A stretch of 64,000 bases of DNA from Thalassotalea sediminis (GTDB lineage: Bacteria; Pseudomonadota; Gammaproteobacteria; Enterobacterales; Alteromonadaceae). The position numbers and the translations under genes were made by a program. Position 1 is the stretch's first letter, and the number at the start of each line of letters is the position of its first letter. Below are positions 48,602-56,070 of the stretch, piece after piece. The notes under the pieces were generated by a model, which was not told where the DNA came from, did no database searches, and worked only from the letters and a program-made list of their open reading frames with translations. The stretch is taken from NCBI RefSeq assembly GCF_030295915.1, contig NZ_AP027361.1:3658001-3722000 (forward strand), in the 5' to 3' direction.

Positions 48602-49126
48602 TTATAGCATGCGCTTTAGTACGTCATCTTTTTTAACAAAATAATGATATGCAACGCCAGCTATATGAAGCATTAATAACAGTACTAAACCATACATTAT
48701 AAGGCTGTGTAGCTCTCTAAAAATAGCATAGCTAACAATATTTGCATCAGTCGAAGCCGGTATAAAAAATAAACCAAAGAAAGAGATAGGTCTGCTCACA
48801 TAGTACTGAGATAATAGACCTGTGATTGGCATAGCAAACATACAAAAATACAATAAACCGTGAACCCAACTAATCACCCTAGCCTGCAAATGAGGTAATT
48901 TCTCGTGTGGAATATCAGGCTGGTACTTTAGCTTGTAATATAATCTAAAACTTGCCAACAATAATGCAATAAGACCAAACGATTTGTGCAGGTTCAGCAG
49001 TGTAAATTGCCATGTAGCTAAAGACTGCACTAAAGTTAAGCCCGCCATGATCATTGATAAAAGAAGAAATGCCATCGACCAATGCAATAGCCTTAATGTT
49101 TGGTTATAACGTACGATATTACTCAC
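48602..49126 (-). CDS. cybB: Cytochrome b561
   Basis: 174 residues from the GTG at 49126, which has GGGGAG 7 bases upstream and shares GTGA with the stop of the catalase gene. No ATG is available near the start. Four membrane helices with His pairs for two b hemes (RLLHWSMAF, NLHKSFG, ISWVHGLLY, LMLHIAGV). It moves electrons between quinol and periplasmic partners. Translational coupling to the exported mini-catalase suggests it feeds that enzyme. Confidence 0.88.
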   Translation of the reverse strand: MSNIVRYNQTLRLLHWSMAFLLLSMIMAGLTLVQSLATWQFTLLNLHKSFGLIALLLASFRLYYKLKYQPDIPHEKLPHLQARVISWVHGLLYFCMFAMPITGLLSQYYVSRPISFFGLFFIPASTDANIVSYAIFRELHSLIMYGLVLLLMLHIAGVAYHYFVKKDDVLKRML

Positions 49127-50088
49127 TTGAATACTCCCCAAAATTGCTCTTTGGCTCTTCTACGATAAGATTCAGCGTAAGCTGCAGAACGTGCTTTTAA
49201 TATCGGATCATTCGTCGGTAAGATCCCAGATGGTAAGGTGAGCGGATCAAAGTTGATACCTTGGCAATCAGCATTCTGATCACGATTTACTTCGTGGATA
49301 ACAATTTTTCCAGCAACAACTTTTTCACGCTCATTCGGCCACATTTTTGCGGGGTTGTGTTCATCATCTTGTGCAGTTGCAAATGAAAATACCCAATCAT
49401 AACTGACTACACCTTGTTCAAGTCGTAATGCTAATTCTTCAATGAGGGCATCATTGCTGTCAGTATTTAGTGAATTGATATCCTCTACCAGTGGTTCCAT
49501 AGACCACCGAACGGCTTGTTTTTGTCCGGAAGCTGAAAGCAGATAAAAGGCATTAATACTGTGATACCTTTCTAATGCAAAACTACTTGTTGGCAGATAA
49601 TTTGCCTTCCAACGCAAGAAATCTGCACTTTCAGGGTGATTTTCAAAGAACTGTTTGATGGCAGCGCCCCCCTGTTTTATCGCTACAATTTGCTGATAAA
49701 AATCATTAGGATTTTTAACCGCCATCACTGGTGGCGTATTCATGGCGACACGCCACTGTTGGTTAGGTGCAAGATTAAAGCTCAACGCCAAACTTCGCAC
49801 TGGCGCTTTTAAATCTGGTGCGGTTGGATTATTACCTGCTAATGAATACCGGCCGATAAAAGCTGTATTTCCTTTTTGGAATAATGACGCTGTCGAAAAC
49901 GAACTTAAATTACCGTTTGATTGAAATTCGCCGTAAACACAAACACCTTTTGCATGGGCGCGCCGAAAACCAGGGAAATCAGATTTTCCTTGCTGTAAGT
50001 CGACAAATTTTTGTGCACTCACTTGTGCGTCGACGGGCAAGTTAAAAAACAATAAGGAAGACATTAAAATGGTTAATTGAAACTTCAC
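49123..50088 (-). CDS. Exported catalase-related heme peroxidase (SrpA/KatA-like mini-catalase)
   Basis: 321 residues from the GTG at 50088 (GGAG 5 bases upstream), which places a signal peptide directly at the N terminus (LTILMSSLLFFNLPVDAQ); the ATG at 50124 would bury it. Distal His lies in RRAHAKGVCVYGEF; the likely axial heme Tyr is in RSAAYAESYRR. The protein is about 170 residues shorter than full catalases. Such proteins are periplasmic peroxidases or poor catalases. It is coupled to cytochrome b561 by a 4-base overlap. Confidence 0.88.
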   Translation of the reverse strand: MKFQLTILMSSLLFFNLPVDAQVSAQKFVDLQQGKSDFPGFRRAHAKGVCVYGEFQSNGNLSSFSTASLFQKGNTAFIGRYSLAGNNPTAPDLKAPVRSLALSFNLAPNQQWRVAMNTPPVMAVKNPNDFYQQIVAIKQGGAAIKQFFENHPESADFLRWKANYLPTSSFALERYHSINAFYLLSASGQKQAVRWSMEPLVEDINSLNTDSNDALIEELALRLEQGVVSYDWVFSFATAQDDEHNPAKMWPNEREKVVAGKIVIHEVNRDQNADCQGINFDPLTLPSGILPTNDPILKARSAAYAESYRRRAKEQFWGVFK

Positions 50089-50319
50089 ATAAACTCCAGA
50101 TAAAAAATAATGATTGAAGAACATTCACTTCAATGAATAGACCTACTAAGCGATATTATTCTTTCAGCCTTAATGGGATTTATATTACAAATAGTGAATA
50201 TCTTAATTGATACGTTAAATCGCAAGCTATAGATCAGTGGTTTCAGGGTATTTATTGAATTTTGTAACACATGGCGCCATATAAAAATGAGACTTGATAA
50301 TGTATGCACAAGGCATATT

Positions 50320-51288
50320 ATGAAAACACTTTTTATTTTATTGGCATTAATGACTAGCCTAAATGTGTATTCTGCGCAAAAGCAACTTTCTCCCAGGGAA
50401 GATGTTATGACGCATGAAGAGATAAAACAGACGGTTAGCAACACCATTAATGCGCTAGAGCATACCTACCTATACCCCGAAAGAGCAACACAACTAAGAG
50501 CATTACTTTCAGCTAAATTAAATAATAACGGATTTCGCCCAAACCAAACTGTTGACGACTTTAGACGTGTACTCAGATCAATAATCATTAAAGCGACAAA
50601 AGATACAAGTATCGATATTGTACGAGAATACCCAATAACATTAACAAGCATTACAAGCAGCAAAAAAGAAAACACTTACCAGCACAACGACAGTATAGAG
50701 GCAGAAATACTTGAGCATAATATTGGCTATTTAAAGCTCGCAGGCAATATTAACTTTAATGGTGTATATCAGGCAATTGAAAAGGCATTTGAGTCATTAT
50801 CAGGTGCTGATGCCATGATCATCGATTTAAGGTTAGCTGATGAAACTCATATGCAAATTGCACAATTAATCGTGAGCTACTTTGTACCTAACAACACCAT
50901 TATTGGCCAAGTAGAATATAGTGGCAGCACCTCTCCTTTAGTTTCACTAATGCAAGAGCAAAGCGCAAAACAGGCGCTGCCATTGTACATTCTCAACTCC
51001 TCATTTGTTGCTGGAGAATGGGAGTTTATTAGCTACACTCTTAAACATTTCAATAAAGCAATGATCGTGGGTGAAGAAACCATGGGCGTAGGGCATTTCA
51101 CCAAACAGATTAACTTAAATAAGCACCTAACATTGAAGCTCCCTTACGCTGTGATAAAACACCCTGTTACACAACAAGTATGGGATGAAAATGGTGTTGT
51201 ACCTGATCACTTTACAAAAGCCGACAAAGCTTTTGATAAGGCATATGAAATAGCGCTAAGAATGCTAAACACAATAGACAATAAATAG
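50320..51288 (+). CDS. Exported S41-like peptidase domain protein, catalytic serine not conserved
   Basis: 322 residues from the ATG at 50320 (AGG 6 bases upstream; 50287 is a longer alternative). Signal peptide LFILLALMTSLNVYSA. An N-terminal helical part with EHTYLYPERA and a core with IGYLKLAG, IIDLRLAD and IVGEETMGVG follow the S41 (IRBP-like) pattern. Where active members have TFSAGE with the nucleophile Ser, this has SFVAGE. It may be inactive or have moved its nucleophile. Role unknown. Confidence 0.75.
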   Translation: MKTLFILLALMTSLNVYSAQKQLSPREDVMTHEEIKQTVSNTINALEHTYLYPERATQLRALLSAKLNNNGFRPNQTVDDFRRVLRSIIIKATKDTSIDIVREYPITLTSITSSKKENTYQHNDSIEAEILEHNIGYLKLAGNINFNGVYQAIEKAFESLSGADAMIIDLRLADETHMQIAQLIVSYFVPNNTIIGQVEYSGSTSPLVSLMQEQSAKQALPLYILNSSFVAGEWEFISYTLKHFNKAMIVGEETMGVGHFTKQINLNKHLTLKLPYAVIKHPVTQQVWDENGVVPDHFTKADKAFDKAYEIALRMLNTIDNK

Positions 51289-51390
51289 CTATACAACACA
51301 CAGTAAACGTAACAACACAAGCTAGCAACATTAAAAACTTAACCGTAGAGGCTATTAATCCAGCATTTTCATTACACCCACATTATGTAT

Positions 51391-51434
51391 ATACACACAC
51401 GGATACTTGATCGAAACATAAAAAATAATTTTTA
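51391..51434 (+). repeat. Imperfect direct repeat, left copy
   Basis: ATACAC-N4-GGATACTTGATC, then ATAAAAAATAATTTTTAG. The right copy at 52401-52442 has the same blocks in the same order with a 4-base deletion after TGATC. The pair brackets the porin-like gene. Confidence 0.6.
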
Positions 51435-51521
51435 GTACATACATATTAAAAATAGTACCTCATATTTATCTGTCTACTCGAATAATAACTTGATTCTAAT
51501 TCAGCAGAGCCTTTTTATAGA

Positions 51522-52310
51522 TCAAAACCTATATGTACCATTTATATAAATTAATGTACCGTCTGAATCATTGATTGAAGTTTCAGCTCCTAAGTTGATA
51601 GATAGTCCATCACTAAATTGGTGCCAATACTGCGTATTGATGGTGCTATATGATGAATCAGCATGTATATGTGAAGCCCCAAGGCTCCATGATTTGTTAA
51701 TAAACCAGTCAAGGTTCACCCTGATTAAATCATCATCATTTTCTCTTTTTCCTTCGCTCCACTTTGATACATATGATGATTTATTGTAGCTTGCTGAAAA
51801 ATCAATACCTGCTGTTGATTGTAATGGTATGAAGTGCGAATAACTAATCTCCCAATCCGTTACAGTATGGTCAAAAAAACTATTTTCGCTTTCGTTTTCT
51901 TTATACTTAATCGAAAGTAATGATAATTCAGTCAAATGGTAGCCCGACAGAAATTCGAACCCATCTGAATCATTTTCTGAGTCGTTAGTTGTATAACCGC
52001 CCTGAACAAACCATTCTTTGGCAACATAGTATCTTCCTCCTAACGAATAGGAAGACCAACTATTGTGGGAAGTGTAATTGGTATATAAAAAATTTGAATT
52101 GGCGTATTTTCCAATAAGACGTTTAGGTATGATTTTACTGTCGTCTATAGGTGTAAAATAAAATTGGTATCCAATATTAAACATACCATCACCAAAATCA
52201 TCAGAACTTGATAATGAACCTATTTCAATTTCATGTTGGAATTGATTAGCGATTGCAGATGTCGTTACTATTAGGGATATAACGGGGATTAAATAATTTA
52301 ATTTTCTCAT
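51522..52310 (-). CDS. Putative outer-membrane beta-barrel (porin-like) protein
   Basis: 262 residues. Signal peptide (IPVISLIVTTSAIA, cleavage after residue 21), then alternating hydrophobic strands with aromatic girdles (GGRYYVAKEWFVQGGYT, WFINKSWSLGASHIHADS) and a C-terminal aromatic residue (NGTYRF), the signal for BAM insertion. About 12 strands would fit. Acidic, rich in Ser, Asn and Tyr. No exact family. It lies between two direct repeats and just upstream, on the opposite strand, of the predicted sRNA. Confidence 0.75.
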   Translation of the reverse strand: MRKLNYLIPVISLIVTTSAIANQFQHEIEIGSLSSSDDFGDGMFNIGYQFYFTPIDDSKIIPKRLIGKYANSNFLYTNYTSHNSWSSYSLGGRYYVAKEWFVQGGYTTNDSENDSDGFEFLSGYHLTELSLLSIKYKENESENSFFDHTVTDWEISYSHFIPLQSTAGIDFSASYNKSSYVSKWSEGKRENDDDLIRVNLDWFINKSWSLGASHIHADSSYSTINTQYWHQFSDGLSINLGAETSINDSDGTLIYINGTYRF

Positions 52311-52400
52311 ATTAAACGTCCATTGTTTTTGTTTATTTTCCTTACAAATGCTTAGTAATGCAACATAAGAAAAAGTTCCATTTTAATTTATTGGTTAGAC

Positions 52401-52442
52401 ATACACTTAAGGATACCTGATCAATAAAAAATATTTTTTTAG
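52401..52442 (+). repeat. Imperfect direct repeat, right copy
   Basis: ATACAC-N4-GGATACCTGATC, then AATAAAAAATATTTTTTTAG. Partner of 51391-51434, offset by 1010 bases. It ends 10 bases before the predicted sRNA promoter. Confidence 0.6.
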
Positions 52443-52451
52443 AGTAAAGAC

Positions 52452-52481
52452 TTTACTTTTATAGAGTGGTTACTCTATAAT
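52452..52481 (+). promoter_or_regulatory. Strong promoter of the predicted engB-adjacent sRNA
   Basis: TTTACT (52452-52457) or TTACTT one base on, then a perfect TATAAT at 52476-52481 (17-18 bases spacing). No open reading frame follows before the terminator at 52547. Confidence 0.65.
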
Positions 52482-52487
52482 CAATCT

Positions 52488-52578
52488 TGTTCCTAGTGAA
52501 CACCTGTTGTAATAATTTTATATTCTAGCTTTCCCCAAAGCTAACCAACCGAAGATGCTTCATCTTCGGTTTTTTTTT
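52488..52578 (+). ncRNA. Predicted sRNA at the Spot 42 (spf) position
   Basis: About 90 bases between a perfect -10 box and a strong terminator, with no coding frame. It contains the hairpin AGCTTT-CCCC-AAAGCT and ends CCGAAGATG-CTT-CATCTTCGG plus nine T. It is convergent to the 3' end of engB, exactly the place and orientation of spf between polA and yihA in E. coli, and of ErsA in Pseudomonas. The sequence does not visibly match Spot 42, so homology rests on position. The 5' end is inferred. Confidence 0.65.
52547..52578 (+). terminator. Terminator of the predicted sRNA
   Basis: Stem AACCGAAGATG / CATCTTCGGTT (52547-52557, 52561-52571) with CTT loop and a T run to 52578. Only the plus strand has the long T tract. 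Confidence 0.92.
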
Positions 52579-52632
52579 GCTTGTGATTTTATAAAGGTTT
52601 TGAGAAAGGACATATAGCCCTTGTTGGGAGCA

Positions 52633-53274
52633 TTATTCTTGTTCGGGCTCGGTTACGTCTTGCATAAACCAATCATTAATAACTTGTGTGGCTTGATCTA
52701 CGCCTTTTTTCTTTAATGACGAAAACGCTTGTACTTTAATATCGCCCCCTAATGAGCTAAGTGATTTTTTAACACTTAACACTTCAGCACTCGCTTTTCC
52801 TTGGGACAACTTATCTGCCTTAGTAAGTAATGCAAGTACAGGGAGTTCACTATCTACCGCCCACTCGATCAAATCGCGATCTAAGTCTTTTAAAGGGTGA
52901 CGAATATCCATTAACACCACAAGCCCTTTCAAACTTTGACGTTTTTCTAGATACTCACCTAGCGCTTTCTGCCATTTGAGTTTCATCTCAAGTGGCACTT
53001 TTGCGAAACCATAACCGGGTAAATCAACTAAGCGATGCTGCTCTGCTATTTCAAAGACATTGATCAATTGCGTACGACCAGGCGTTTTACTGGTTCTCGC
53101 CAGGCTTTTTTGCCTTGTTAATGCATTTAAAGCACTTGATTTACCAGCATTTGAACGTCCGGCAAACGCAACTTCAACACCCGTGTCTTCTGGTAATTTT
53201 CGAATATCTGGAGCACTGATCACAAAGGATGCTTTATTTAAATTGACTGCAAAAGTAGACAAAACCATTTCCAT
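52633..53274 (-). CDS. engB: Ribosome biogenesis GTP-binding protein EngB/YihA/YsxC
   Basis: 213 residues. G1 loop [10 protein letters not shown]3 DLPGYG, G4 TKADKL and the TrmE-Era-EngA-EngB pattern ([13 protein letters not shown]) are all present. It assists 50S subunit assembly in the cytoplasm. The ATG at 53274 has a weak ribosome site; an in-frame ATG at 53268 is the alternative. Divergent from the cytochrome c4 gene, the order seen in many gammaproteobacteria. yihI, which is next to it in E. coli, is here about 49 kb away. Confidence 0.96.
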   Translation of the reverse strand: MEMVLSTFAVNLNKASFVISAPDIRKLPEDTGVEVAFAGRSNAGKSSALNALTRQKSLARTSKTPGRTQLINVFEIAEQHRLVDLPGYGFAKVPLEMKLKWQKALGEYLEKRQSLKGLVVLMDIRHPLKDLDRDLIEWAVDSELPVLALLTKADKLSQGKASAEVLSVKKSLSSLGGDIKVQAFSSLKKKGVDQATQVINDWFMQDVTEPEQE

Positions 53275-53470
53275 CTTTAATTCTTAATTTAGTGGGCTAT
53301 TATATCTGTTTTTGAAAAAAATTAGTGAAAACCTTACTTTTTTTACCGTTTTTTTCTTAGACAGGCTTAAAAAGCCTTTGTATTCGTGTAAAATGCCGCG
53401 ATAATTAAAAAACTTTGAACGATGCTTGATTGGCTATGAATCAAGTGCAATTTAAAACAGAGAGCAATCC

Positions 53471-54700
53471 ATGAAAAACGTTTTATTTTCAATGGTCATC
53501 GGGTTGGGCATGATGTCTCAAGCCAATGCCTTTGCGGGTGACGCCCAAGCCGGAAAAACAAAAGCAGCTGTTTGTGCAGCTTGTCATGGTAGTAACGGTA
53601 TGGGTACAGCTGATACTTACCCAAACCTAGCGGGTCAACACGCTGACTATATCGTGAAACAATTAAAAGCATTTAAAGCTGGCGATCGTAAAGATGCATT
53701 AATGTCGCCAATGGCAGCAAATCTTTCAGAACAAGATATGGCTGATGTAGCAGCTTACTTCTCTTCGTTTAGTATTGACGGTTCTGCACCTAGTGATGGT
53801 GATTCAGCAGCACAAACAGCTACTGCCGCACCAGCGCCAAAATATATTCCTGACGCCGCTGCAGGTAAAGCATTATATGAACATGGTGATGCAGATCGTG
53901 GTATAACGGCATGTATCACTTGTCACGGTAAAGATGGCGATAGTAAGGTATTAATCAATCCAAACCTATCAAATCAGCATCCTGAATACATTGAAAAGCA
54001 GTTAAAAAACTTTAAAGAAAAGTCACGCCACAACGCGTCGATGAATCAAGTTTCTGCAAATTTATCAACAGAAGATATTGCTAACCTAGGTGCATACTTT
54101 GAAGATCCTAAATCAGTTGGTGACGTCAAAGCATCTACAGGTAAAGTTGCAGTTAAAAACTTTGTTGGTGATGTTGCACTCGGTAAAGCTAAATCAGCAA
54201 CATGTGTTGCATGTCATAATGCCGACGGAAATTCAACAAATGCAATGTATCCGTCAATTGCTGGACAGGGCGAAGCATACTTGTATAAGCAGTTAGTAGA
54301 ATTTAAGTCAGGCGAGCGTGATAACGCAATTATGGCTGGTATGGTCGGAGCATTGAGTGAAGACGATATGCAAAACCTCGCGGCGTACTTTGCTTCTCAA
54401 ACATTAAAGCCTGTTGCTGCTAAAGCTAACGTACTTGGTAAAGAGCTATACACTGGCGGTGATGCTGCACGTGGTATTACGACATGTATTGCATGTCACA
54501 GTGTCGACGGTAAAGGCATGGACAGTGCACGCTTCCCTGCTATTGGTGGACAACATCCGAGTTATTTAGCATCACAACTTAACGCTTTCCGCTCTGGTAC
54601 TCGTGCAAACGACCTTAATGGCATGATGCAAGACATTGCTGCTAAGTTAACAGATGAAGAAATTAAAGCACTTGCAGACTATGCATCTACATTAAAGTAG
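53471..54700 (+). CDS. Tetraheme cytochrome c4-like protein
   Basis: 409 residues with a Sec signal peptide (MVIGLGMMSQANAFA). Four CxxCH sites are at Cys35, Cys148, Cys245 and Cys339 (CAACH, CITCH, CVACH, CIACH). Each is followed by an axial-Met region such as MSPMAANLSEQDMADVAAYF. Ordinary c4 has two hemes and about 190-210 residues, so this is a two-fold duplication of the diheme unit within one polypeptide. It is periplasmic and probably donates electrons to a terminal oxidase. Strong terminator follows. Confidence 0.92.
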   Translation: MKNVLFSMVIGLGMMSQANAFAGDAQAGKTKAAVCAACHGSNGMGTADTYPNLAGQHADYIVKQLKAFKAGDRKDALMSPMAANLSEQDMADVAAYFSSFSIDGSAPSDGDSAAQTATAAPAPKYIPDAAAGKALYEHGDADRGITACITCHGKDGDSKVLINPNLSNQHPEYIEKQLKNFKEKSRHNASMNQVSANLSTEDIANLGAYFEDPKSVGDVKASTGKVAVKNFVGDVALGKAKSATCVACHNADGNSTNAMYPSIAGQGEAYLYKQLVEFKSGERDNAIMAGMVGALSEDDMQNLAAYFASQTLKPVAAKANVLGKELYTGGDAARGITTCIACHSVDGKGMDSARFPAIGGQHPSYLASQLNAFRSGTRANDLNGMMQDIAAKLTDEEIKALADYASTLK

Positions 54701-54716
54701 TAAAGCATTAGTAAAG

Positions 54717-54744
54717 AAAAAGCAGCATTCGTGCTGCTTTTTTT
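54717..54744 (+). terminator. Terminator of the cytochrome c4 gene
   Basis: AAAAAGCAGCA, UUCG tetraloop, TGCTGCTTTTT plus further T (54717-54744): 11-bp stem with an extra-stable loop. Confidence 0.93.
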
Positions 54745-54827
54745 GTGAACAAAATTTGTTGCGATTATACGAGGATCACATAAACTAAAAATTAATTCTA
54801 ATTTTACAATGGGTTATAAACGCGAGA

Positions 54828-55445
54828 ATGCAGGTAAACACTGACACATTAATTGCTTGCCAATTATGCGACACCCTGGTAAATATTCCGCAGATTTCTT
54901 CTGGGGAAAAGGCAATTTGTCCTTGTTGCCAATCAGTGCTTTACGTGCCTAAAAAGCACTCCCTTGAAAGAACCCAAGCTATTTCACTTGCAGGGTTACT
55001 CTTGTTGTTACCAGCAACGCAATTGCCACTAATGGGTATTTATGCCGCAGGAAAGTACCATCAAACATCTTTACTAGAATGCATCACGCTATTAACGAAC
55101 AACGGGTTCTACCTGATTGCATTTTGCGTACTCATTTTCACTATCGTTGTGCCCGCTGTCCGACTATTTACAGCTTTTTATCTAACATATTGCTTACAAC
55201 GCAACATTAATAAGCCTTTTCTCATGGTCTTTTTTCGCTCCTATCACCTGCTCGACAACTGGGCAATGATTCATGTGTTTTTTCTCGGTGTTATCGTGTC
55301 ATTATACAAATTGGTCGACATTGCTGATGTTGCCATTGGCGCCGGAATTGCAAGTTTAGTCATGCTGTTAATGTGTTCCACAATGCTATCTGTTTGCATT
55401 GATTATCGTTATTTATGGACCGAATTGGAGCGTTCCCATGAATAA
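54828..55445 (+). CDS. Paraquat-inducible protein A family, first half-protein
   Basis: 205 residues. N-terminal zinc-ribbon pairs (CQLCD, CPCCQ) and four membrane helices of one PqiA domain (LLPATQLPLMGIYAAGKYHQ). E. coli PqiA and LetA carry two such domains in one chain; here the second is a separate gene overlapping by 8 bases. Such proteins work with MCE proteins in lipid movement across the envelope. Confidence 0.88.
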   Translation: MQVNTDTLIACQLCDTLVNIPQISSGEKAICPCCQSVLYVPKKHSLERTQAISLAGLLLLLPATQLPLMGIYAAGKYHQTSLLECITLLTNNGFYLIAFCVLIFTIVVPAVRLFTAFYLTYCLQRNINKPFLMVFFRSYHLLDNWAMIHVFFLGVIVSLYKLVDIADVAIGAGIASLVMLLMCSTMLSVCIDYRYLWTELERSHE

Positions 55446-56070
55446 AACAGCGTTATCATTAGGCTTCGGTAGCTGCCCAAGATGTCAAAAAGTTAATAAA
55501 ATGCACAATGAACGACAACAATGTTCAAGATGTCACTACTGGTTTCACGCACGTAAACCCAATAGCATACAAAAAACAATGGCATGGACAATTACCGCTT
55601 TAGTCCTTTTCGTACCTGCTAATTTATATCCAATGATGGTGTTAAATACTTTAGGTAAAACGGAGTCTTCCACTATCTTGCAAGGTATTTCTGCGTTTGT
55701 TCAGGTCGGTCATTATCCAATTGCTATCATTATTTTTATCGCTAGTTTTATCATTCCGTTGGGAAAAATTATTGGCTTGTTTATCTTAATCTATAACGTG
55801 AAACATAAAACTAATATAAACCTTAAAAGGCAAAGCCATTTATTTCATATCGTTGAAAAAATAGGTCCCTGGTCAATGCTTGACGTTTTTGTTGTTGTCG
55901 TTATGGCATCGGTCGTTAATTTAGGTTTTCTCAGTAATATTGAAGTGGCGATCGGTGCAAGTTATTTCGCATTAATGGTAATAGCGACCCTGATGGCGGC
56001 AAATAGTTTTGACCCCAGATTATTGTGGGATAATAAGCCCCTAACTAAAGAGCAAGTTTATGAGCAATAA
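55438..56070 (+). CDS. Paraquat-inducible protein A family, second half-protein
   Basis: 210 residues from the ATG at 55438, with GGAG 7 bases upstream, inside the end of the preceding gene; the frame further upstream is not used. Zinc ribbon CPRCQ and CSRCHYWFHARK, then four helices with FVPANLYPMMVLNTLG, the PqiA hallmark. It probably pairs with the first half to rebuild a full PqiA/LetA unit. It overlaps the MCE gene by 11 bases. Confidence 0.88.
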   Translation: MNKTALSLGFGSCPRCQKVNKMHNERQQCSRCHYWFHARKPNSIQKTMAWTITALVLFVPANLYPMMVLNTLGKTESSTILQGISAFVQVGHYPIAIIIFIASFIIPLGKIIGLFILIYNVKHKTNINLKRQSHLFHIVEKIGPWSMLDVFVVVVMASVVNLGFLSNIEVAIGASYFALMVIATLMAANSFDPRLLWDNKPLTKEQVYEQ

